From NCBI RefSeq assembly GCF_000499385.1, contig NW_013654434.1, positions 1 through 22,500 of the forward strand: a stretch of 22,500 nucleotides of DNA, in the 5' to 3' direction. The position numbers were made by a program, and so were the translations under genes. The notes beneath the pieces were generated by a model. The model was not told where the DNA came from and ran no database searches. It saw nothing but the letters and a program-made list of their open reading frames with translations. Positions 20,316 through 22,500 of the stretch are shown here, piece by piece; the stretch's first letter is position 1, and every line of letters begins with the position of its first letter. The stretch is from Eimeria necatrix. Its lineage: Eukaryota > Apicomplexa > Conoidasida > Eucoccidiorida > Eimeriidae.

Positions 20316-21840
20316 CAGCGGGCTTAAGTTCTCCCGCCGCCTTGCTGCAGCAGGGGCTTGCTGTTTGAGCAAAGAAGAAGCTCAGGCCCTTTTGAGGGAA
20401 TACAGCGCAGTGCTGGCTGCCTTTGCAGTGCGTCCCCAAACCCTAAACCCTAAACCCTAAACCCTAGATCAAATCCCCGCCCTGAACTAAACCCTAAACC
20501 CTCAGGGTTTGCAGGCTCAGCTGAAGCCTGCTGATCGTCTTTGGCCGTCAGGGTTTAGGCCCTAGGATTTAGCGTTCAGGATTTTGAGCCAAGGGTTTGA
20601 GGGCTAAGGGTCTAGGGTTTAGGGTTTAGGGTTTAGGGTTTAGGGTTTAGGGTTTGTTCTGCAGGCGACTTTAAACCATCAGCTAACCCCAGAGGAAGAA
20701 GACGCAGCAGCGGCGAATGGCGTTCAGGTGTTTAAGTGAGTTTTCAATTATTATTTTTTTAATTTTAATTTTTAATTTTTCAATTTATTATTTGCAATTT
20801 GTTTAATTATCATCCATTTGTTTATTAGTGTTTATTTATTACTTTTCATTTAGCTATTCCTTTGCTTTCTGCTTCCGTCTACGCCCTCTGCTTCTAGGGT
20901 TTAGGGTTTAGGGTTTAGGGTTTAGGGTTTAGGGTTTAGGCTTGCGGCTTTTCGCCTTTATATTTCAGGCTGCTGCAACAGCTGGCAGGAGAAAACAGGG
21001 GAGCCAAACACACGGACTGGTGAGCGGCCTATCAAGGGTTTAGGGTTTAGGGTTTAGGGTTTAGGGTTTAGGGTTTAGGGTTTAGGGTTTAGGACTGCGC
21101 CCTTACAGAGAGCTCGTACGCGAAAGCATTGACCAAATAAGCGTTATAACGTCTGCATTCTTCTTTTCGCCGTGAAAGGAATCAGGGTTTAGGGTTTAGG
21201 GTTTTGGATTTAGGGTTTAGGGTTTAGGGTTTAGGGTTTAGGGTTTGGGGTTGTTTGTTGCAGGATGTCAACGTGCATAATTGACTGCCTGAAGTCTCTC
21301 CGTCCCCTATGGCTGCTTCTAAGCGACAAAGAACCCAAGTGCGCAATTGAAGTTTCTAGGGTTTAGGGTTTAGGGTTTAGGGTTTAGGGTTTAGGGTTTA
21401 GGGTTTAGGGTTTAGGGTTTACTTGCTCATTTTTTGATTCATATTTTACTTCGTATGGATCCTCTCTCCGGCTCCCCGCAGCATTCTCATTTACTTTCTG
21501 TCTTTGTTTATTTTTATTATTTATTGTTTATTTATTATTTATTATTTATTATTTATTATTCATTATTTACTTGTTTATCGTTATTAATTTTTATTTATTA
21601 CTTTTTAGCGTTTATTATTTATCTATTGTCTATTTATTATGCATTCGTCTACTTGCCCTTCATTATCATTTGTTGCTTGTCTGCTTGTTTAGGGTTTAGG
21701 GTTTAGGGTTCAGGGTTTAGGGTTTAGGGTTTAGGGTTTATTTATCCTCTATTGTTTCGCCTGACATCCATTTTTCCCCCAAATAAATAAACTAATTTGC
21801 CATTTCAAACTTATTTACTCCAATTATTATCATTTAACTC

Positions 21841-21890
<50 letters not shown>

Positions 21891-22500
21891 TTTTTTATTT
21901 TTAGGGTTTTGAGTTCCTACTTATCTGTTTTCGGAGTTCTCTTAGAAGACGACGCAGCTCTTGTGCTGCAGCAGCTGGGCCCTGAAGACAGCGACATCTT
22001 GATGACCCTCGTAAACCCTAAACCCTAAACCCTAAACCCTAAACCCTAGCTCGTGAGCCCCAGCAGTGGCCTGAGCCGGCAGCTTGAGGCGCTGCTAAAC
22101 CCTCGCCGTCCGGTCTAAACCCTAAACCCTAAACCCTCAAAGGAGAGCCAGCGCCTCGCGTGTAGCCAAACCCTAAACCCTAAACCCCTCAGAGCCCGCG
22201 TGCCTGGGAGGGCGGGCGCTGGCCTCAGCGGCCCCAAACCCTAAACCCTAAACCCTAAACCCTAAAAGAGCGTATTGTGCGCAGGCCGAGCGGGGGGCCC
22301 TCTCGGGCCAAGCCCGGCTCATGAGCCTTTCCTTAGAAGCTGTTTATCTTCTTGCAATGCAACTGGCAAATGCGCAGCTGCTTAATTTAGTAAACCCTGA
22401 GGGTTTGCTAAACCCTGAGGGTTTGCTAAACCCTGAGGGTTTGCTAAACCCTCAAAACAAAACCTCCGTCTTCGCGGGACTTCCTCAGGCAGAGACGATG
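13109..22500 (+). CDS. XPO4: Gene C: exportin-4-like karyopherin, 19 exons, 3'-partial
   Basis: Assembled by hand: 13109-13325, 13560-13772, 14075-14181, 14576-14816, 15077-15889, 16389-16489, 16867-17151, 17436-17766, 17993-18251, 18598-18706, 18909-19416, 19766-19914, 20319-20427, 20665-20735, 20969-21019, 21264-21338, 21905-22010, 22285-22389 and 22489 onward. Phases match at every junction except exon 5/6. The start looks like an importin-beta N-terminal domain (FEAIAAALESPDSSSRQQA... then LWHWNAHIAA). Later segments (HWLLLYTQLL, DQLWDLATRHV, CLKSLRPLWLLL, SYLSVFGVLLE) follow the order and spacing I recall for exportin-4, a HEAT-repeat RanGTP-dependent nuclear transport receptor whose animal cargoes include eIF5A. 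Gln, Ala, Ser and Leu runs are inserted between helices. About 1287 residues are present and the C-terminus lies beyond the window. Karyopherin is fairly secure; exportin-4 versus exportin-7 is less so. Confidence 0.65.
13341..13545 (+). repeat. Telomere-like arrays in gene C intron 1
   Basis: TTTAGGG arrays at 13342-13403, 13462-13496 and 13518-13544. The first begins about 15 nt after the donor and the last ends about 15 nt before the acceptor. Confidence 0.93.
13560..13772 (+). CDS. Gene C exon 2
   Basis: Acceptor TTTGCTGCAG|CG in phase 1. It reads ALWHWNAHIAAKRAAATREL, an Ala run, then LKQYVLRMQQLMANMVLLLQ. Donor AGTG|GTTAGT in phase 1. The W-H-W region followed by a paired helix fits the second repeat of an exportin. 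Confidence 0.7.
13773..14074 (+). other. Gene C intron 2: CTG-rich
   Basis: No telomere-like units. Almost the whole intron is CTG/TTG triplets, ending in an uninterrupted (CTG)n (about 14036-14072) that runs into the CAG acceptor. Confidence 0.7.
14075..14181 (+). CDS. Gene C exon 3
   Basis: Acceptor is the end of a (CTG)n tract, CTGCAG|GC, phase 1. Its 35 codons include HAFCCLAKKGLATESSVFIS and ALKNILNE. It continues the exon 2 helix pattern (aliphatic helix, KKG, then a second helix). Donor GAG|GTCAGA, phase 0. No long ORF reveals this exon; phase matching on both sides supports it. Confidence 0.65.
14194..14457 (+). repeat. Telomere-like arrays in gene C intron 3
   Basis: TTTAGGG at 14195-14239 and 14289-14325, CCCTAAA at 14365-14393, TTTAGGG at 14440-14455: both orientations in one intron. 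A (CTG)n tract (14528-14574) leads into the acceptor. Confidence 0.92.
14576..14816 (+). CDS. Gene C exon 4
   Basis: Acceptor CTGCTGCAG|GTG after a long CTG tract, phase 0. It encodes YMEPLPLFWLSLLTEAAQEM, a Gln run, IFHKELLLPLLQCVLQRLQY and PASHEEI, typical HEAT-like helices. Donor GATAG|GTGTGC, phase 1. Confidence 0.7.
15077..15889 (+). CDS. Gene C exon 5 (largest)
   Basis: Proposed acceptor CTGCTTTTAG|AG in phase 1; the start is the least certain boundary because CTG repeats extend upstream. It encodes Leu-rich helices, ETACCWSFRHSLLLLG, PPAEWLPVVFPE, LFVLVLRLYKLL, a Ser run, LAELIFVPLLHVLLDLIE, a Gln run and EEVRDLCASLANIAG. Three homopolymer classes (Ala, Ser, Gln) lie in this one exon, apparently in inter-helix loops. 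Donor GCAG|GTGACT, phase 1. Confidence 0.68.
15890..16388 (+). other. Gene C intron 5: AT-rich with AATTT and purine tracts
   Basis: Holds an AATTT pentanucleotide repeat (15908-15960) and a long A/G-rich stretch (16200-16365) with AAAGAAATAA motifs. No telomere-like units. A small unseen exon here might explain the exon 5/6 phase conflict, but I found none without a stop. Confidence 0.6.
16389..16489 (+). CDS. Gene C exon 6
   Basis: Acceptor TTTGTGCAG|GCT. The convincing frame reads TQHFLESFLLFAATELLLFW then PGK and a Gln run, which fits the helix expected after exon 5. That needs phase 0, whereas exon 5 ends in phase 1, so the junction is unresolved. The Gln frame soon meets TAG, so I end the exon at CA|GTAGCA inside the CAG run (phase 2), which matches exon 7. 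Confidence 0.5.
16490..16866 (+). other. Gene C intron 6: CAG run then AT-rich
   Basis: Begins inside a CAG run and continues with CAG/GTAGCAG repeats to about 16695, then becomes AT-rich before TTTTGTTTTGCTGCAG. The Ala frame is open through the CAG part, so retention of part of it in mRNA is possible. Confidence 0.45.
16867..17151 (+). CDS. Gene C exon 7
   Basis: Acceptor TTTTGCTGCAG|T, phase 2. It encodes LGIGLLAVAAGASEGAPLAA, LLLQAWSTWASRLLLLADS, a Gln run, then APWWRAFRDSAALFVETFIH. The best end is a GC donor, CACAA|GCAAGC (phase 2). An alternative GT donor at 17140 has the same phase but cuts the last helix short. Confidence 0.68.
17164..17353 (+). repeat. Telomere-like arrays in gene C intron 7
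   Basis: CCCTAAA array at 17164-17210, starting about 12 nt from the GC donor, and TTTAGGG array at 17303-17353. They point toward each other across about 90 nt of unique DNA. Confidence 0.92.
17436..17766 (+). CDS. Gene C exon 8
   Basis: Acceptor ACTTTCATCAG|C in phase 2. It reads SSKESALGEFLNSLVGLSFA, Ala and Gln runs, then HWLLLYTQLLIATHSGPETL. The H-W-L helix followed by G-P-E-T-L is one of the best matches to exportin-4 as I recall it. Donor ACTGAG|GTGAGG, phase 0. Confidence 0.72.
17769..17978 (+). repeat. Telomere-like arrays in gene C intron 8
   Basis: The donor itself merges into the array (GTGAGGGTTTAGGG). A second array (17937-17977) ends 15 nt before the acceptor. Confidence 0.93.
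17993..18251 (+). CDS. Gene C exon 9
   Basis: Acceptor GGGTGCGCAG|CTT in phase 0. It encodes LLRLLDATFTMLEAEVGAL, Ala/Gln runs, LQAGLGLLSVVAKAYLF and RPLLADILLP. Donor CCCG|GTCAGC in phase 1, followed within five bases by CCCTAAA repeats. Confidence 0.7.
18259..18589 (+). repeat. Telomere-like arrays in gene C intron 9
   Basis: CCCTAAA array 18259-18295 directly after the donor, then TTTAGGG arrays 18391-18437 and 18535-18588, the last ending 9 nt before the acceptor GTGCGCGCAG. Confidence 0.93.
18598..18706 (+). CDS. Gene C exon 10
   Basis: Acceptor TGTGCGCGCAG|AG in phase 1. It reads EGGLKVLNAGVSLAARCLL then SLSVASVGALC, two clear helices without homopolymers. Donor TGTGT|GTGAGT in phase 2. 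Both phases match the neighbouring exons. Confidence 0.7.
18707..18908 (+). repeat. Gene C intron 10: (CAG)n then (CTG)n
   Basis: After GTGAGTACC the intron is CAG repeats (18716-18828, lightly interrupted), about 30 nt of spacer, then an uninterrupted CTG run (18859-18907) ending in the acceptor CAG. The two halves are complementary. Confidence 0.8.
18909..19416 (+). CDS. Gene C exon 11
   Basis: Acceptor CTGCTGCAG|G in phase 2. It encodes FADSRNPCCAYLWECEVFQA and following helices, Ala and Ser runs, ARLFAVFAAAAAPSDQLWDL then ATRHV, a 15-residue Gln run, and TRTAALLQRCSVSFGVLQ. Donor CCTGCG|GTAAGC, phase 0. The D-Q-L-W-D-L-A helix is a strong karyopherin-like landmark. Confidence 0.73.
19430..19455. 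repeat. TGTACGTACA palindrome plus GCAGCTGCATGC element, copy 2
   Basis: GGTGTACGTACACC (19430-19443) is a perfect palindrome followed by GCAGCTGCATGC. The 18-nt TACACCGCAGCTGCATGC is identical to the copy at 11639-11656. It lies 13 nt into intron 11. Confidence 0.8.
19486..19620. repeat. AT-rich AATTTAAAAT repeats in intron 11
   Basis: Tandem, diverged units built from AATTTAAAATGTTTTAGAA fill most of this stretch. No gene. Confidence 0.8.
19690..19761 (+). repeat. (CTG)24 tract ahead of exon 12
   Basis: Uninterrupted 72-nt CTG run ending four bases before the proposed acceptor at 19765. It is among the longest pure triplet tracts in the window. Confidence 0.92.
19766..19914 (+). CDS. Gene C exon 12
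   Basis: Acceptor GATAG|ATTTGC directly after (CTG)24, phase 0. It reads ICWVLSMLGGLAW, LLQWMGPHFGCVFAVIRAAA and AVTE. A shorter form starting at 19841 (TTTGCTGCAG|TGG) is in the same frame and cannot be excluded. Donor CCGA|GTAAACCC, phase 2, made from the telomere-like repeat. Confidence 0.57.
19917..20176 (+). repeat. Telomere-like arrays in gene C intron 12
   Basis: CCCTAAA arrays at 19917-19953 (starting inside the donor GTAAACCC) and 20034-20065, then TTTAGGG units at 20128-20175. A CTG tract (20239-20316) follows up to the acceptor. Confidence 0.92.
20319..20427 (+). CDS. Gene C exon 13
   Basis: Acceptor CTGCTGCAG|C after a CTG tract, phase 2. It encodes GLKFSRRLAAAGACCLSKEE and AQALLREYSAVLAAFA. 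Donor TTTGCA|GTGCGT, phase 0. Confidence 0.7.
20438..20657 (+). repeat. Telomere-like arrays in gene C intron 13
   Basis: CCCTAAA array at 20438-20467, 11 nt from the donor; TTTAGGG array at 20610-20656, ending 8 nt before the acceptor. Confidence 0.92.
20665..20735 (+). CDS. Gene C exon 14
   Basis: Acceptor GTTCTGCAG|GCG, phase 0. It reads ATLNHQLTPEEEDAAAANGV then QVF. Donor TTTAA|GTGAGT, phase 2. Only 71 nt. Confidence 0.7.
20895..20942 (+). repeat. Telomere-like array in gene C intron 14
   Basis: About seven TTTAGGG units. The 5' half of this intron (20740-20870) is AT-rich, with AATTTTTAATTTTT runs. Confidence 0.92.
20969..21019 (+). CDS. Gene C exon 15 (51 nt)
   Basis: Acceptor TATATTTCAG|G, phase 2. 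It reads LLQQLAGENRGAKHTD. Donor GACTG|GTGAGC, phase 2. Missed by ORF length alone, but in phase on both sides. Confidence 0.67.
21035..21250 (+). repeat. Telomere-like arrays in gene C intron 15
   Basis: TTTAGGG arrays at 21036-21093 and 21184-21248; the first starts about 16 nt after the donor and the second ends about 14 nt before the acceptor. Confidence 0.93.
21264..21338 (+). CDS. Gene C exon 16
   Basis: Acceptor TTTGTTGCAG|G, phase 2. It reads MSTCIIDCLKSLRPLWLLLS then DKEP. Donor CCCAA|GTGCGC, phase 2. No repeat-derived residues; one of the cleanest conserved-looking segments. Confidence 0.72.
21357..21740 (+). repeat. Telomere-like and TTTATTA heptamers in gene C intron 16
   Basis: TTTAGGG arrays at 21357-21421 and 21688-21740 flank a region of ATTATTT repeats (21507-21562), also of period seven. 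A TTTA microsatellite follows at 21843-21890. Confidence 0.88.
21843..21890. repeat. TTTA microsatellite near the end of intron 16
   Basis: About twelve TTTA units just upstream of the exon 17 acceptor. It gives a T-rich tract where a polypyrimidine tract would be expected. Confidence 0.92.
21905..22010 (+). CDS. Gene C exon 17
   Basis: Acceptor TATTTTTAG|G, phase 2, where the AG belongs to a lone TTTAGGG heptamer. It reads VLSSYLSVFGVLLEDDAALV, LQQLGPEDSDILMTL. Donor CCCTC|GTAAACCC, phase 0, formed by the CCCTAAA array. Confidence 0.72.
22013..22266 (+). repeat. Telomere-like arrays in gene C intron 17
   Basis: CCCTAAA arrays at 22013-22048, 22116-22138, 22168-22186 and 22236-22265; the first forms the donor and the last ends about 18 nt before the acceptor. 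One orientation only. Confidence 0.93.
22285..22389 (+). CDS. Gene C exon 18
   Basis: Acceptor TTGTGCGCAG|GCC, phase 0. Exactly 35 codons: ERGALSGQARLMSLSLEAVY then LLAMQLANAQLLNL. Donor AATTTA|GTAAACCC, phase 0, again repeat-derived. Confidence 0.72.
22391..22454 (+). repeat. Palindromic 18-bp telomere-like repeat in intron 18
   Basis: Three copies of TAAACCCTGAGGGTTTGC and a partial fourth. Each unit is a head-to-head pair of heptamers around one base (AAACCCT-G-AGGGTTT), a perfect inverted repeat. The first copy supplies the donor GTAAACCC. Confidence 0.93.
22489..22500 (+). CDS. Gene C exon 19, start only
   Basis: Acceptor GACTTCCTCAG|GCA, phase 0, reading A-E-T-M up to the window end. 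The signal is good, but only four codons are visible. Confidence 0.4.

Noticed and set aside
21434..21706. Tyr/Leu/Ile-rich ORF of 90 codons in intron 16
   Set aside because: It is the translation of ATTATTT repeats and lies between well-phased exons.

Overview
Organism. The window looks like nuclear DNA of a coccidian apicomplexan, most likely Eimeria. Two features together point there: (i) trinucleotide CAG/CTG repeats everywhere, read in frame as runs of Gln, Ala, Ser or Leu inside otherwise ordinary coding sequence, and (ii) dozens of short arrays of the heptamer TTTAGGG/CCCTAAA, a telomere-type repeat, scattered through introns and intergenic DNA. Both are known hallmarks of the repeat-rich segments of Eimeria chromosomes. 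No bacterial, viral or transposase gene was seen.

Layout. 3-3635: 3' part of a large coiled-coil, Gln/Ala-rich protein gene (gene A, + strand), open at the left edge. 3636-6363: gene-free DNA with CAG/CTG tracts and a block of telomere-like arrays (4838-5931). 6364-9720: a second large Gln-rich coiled-coil gene (gene B, + strand) with an N-terminal hydrophobic segment. 9721-13108: gene-free DNA holding GGAGAC inverted repeats, a TAAA microsatellite, a GGGGCCCC minisatellite of about 22 units, an AT-rich stretch and more telomere-like arrays. 13109-22500: one multi-exon gene (gene C, + strand) running off the right edge, which I assembled exon by exon from splice signals and reading phase.

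Gene C is the main result. Nineteen exons can be chained with matching splice phase at 17 of 18 junctions. The predicted protein (about 1287 residues so far) has an importin-beta-type N-terminus and then helix-rich segments in the order and spacing I recall for exportin-4 (XPO4), a nuclear export receptor. Homopolymer runs interrupt it. No single long ORF reveals this gene, because its introns are built from the two repeat classes. Telomere-like heptamers start 1-25 nt after many donors and stop just before many acceptors. (CTG)n tracts sit directly in front of five acceptors.

Function. Genes A and B are structural-looking coiled-coil proteins of unknown role. Gene C is a housekeeping transport receptor. 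Nothing suggests the three act together. The more unusual biology is in intron architecture: repeated intron ends, donors made from the telomere-like unit, a probable GC-AG intron, and one intron whose two halves are (CAG)n and (CTG)n and could pair.
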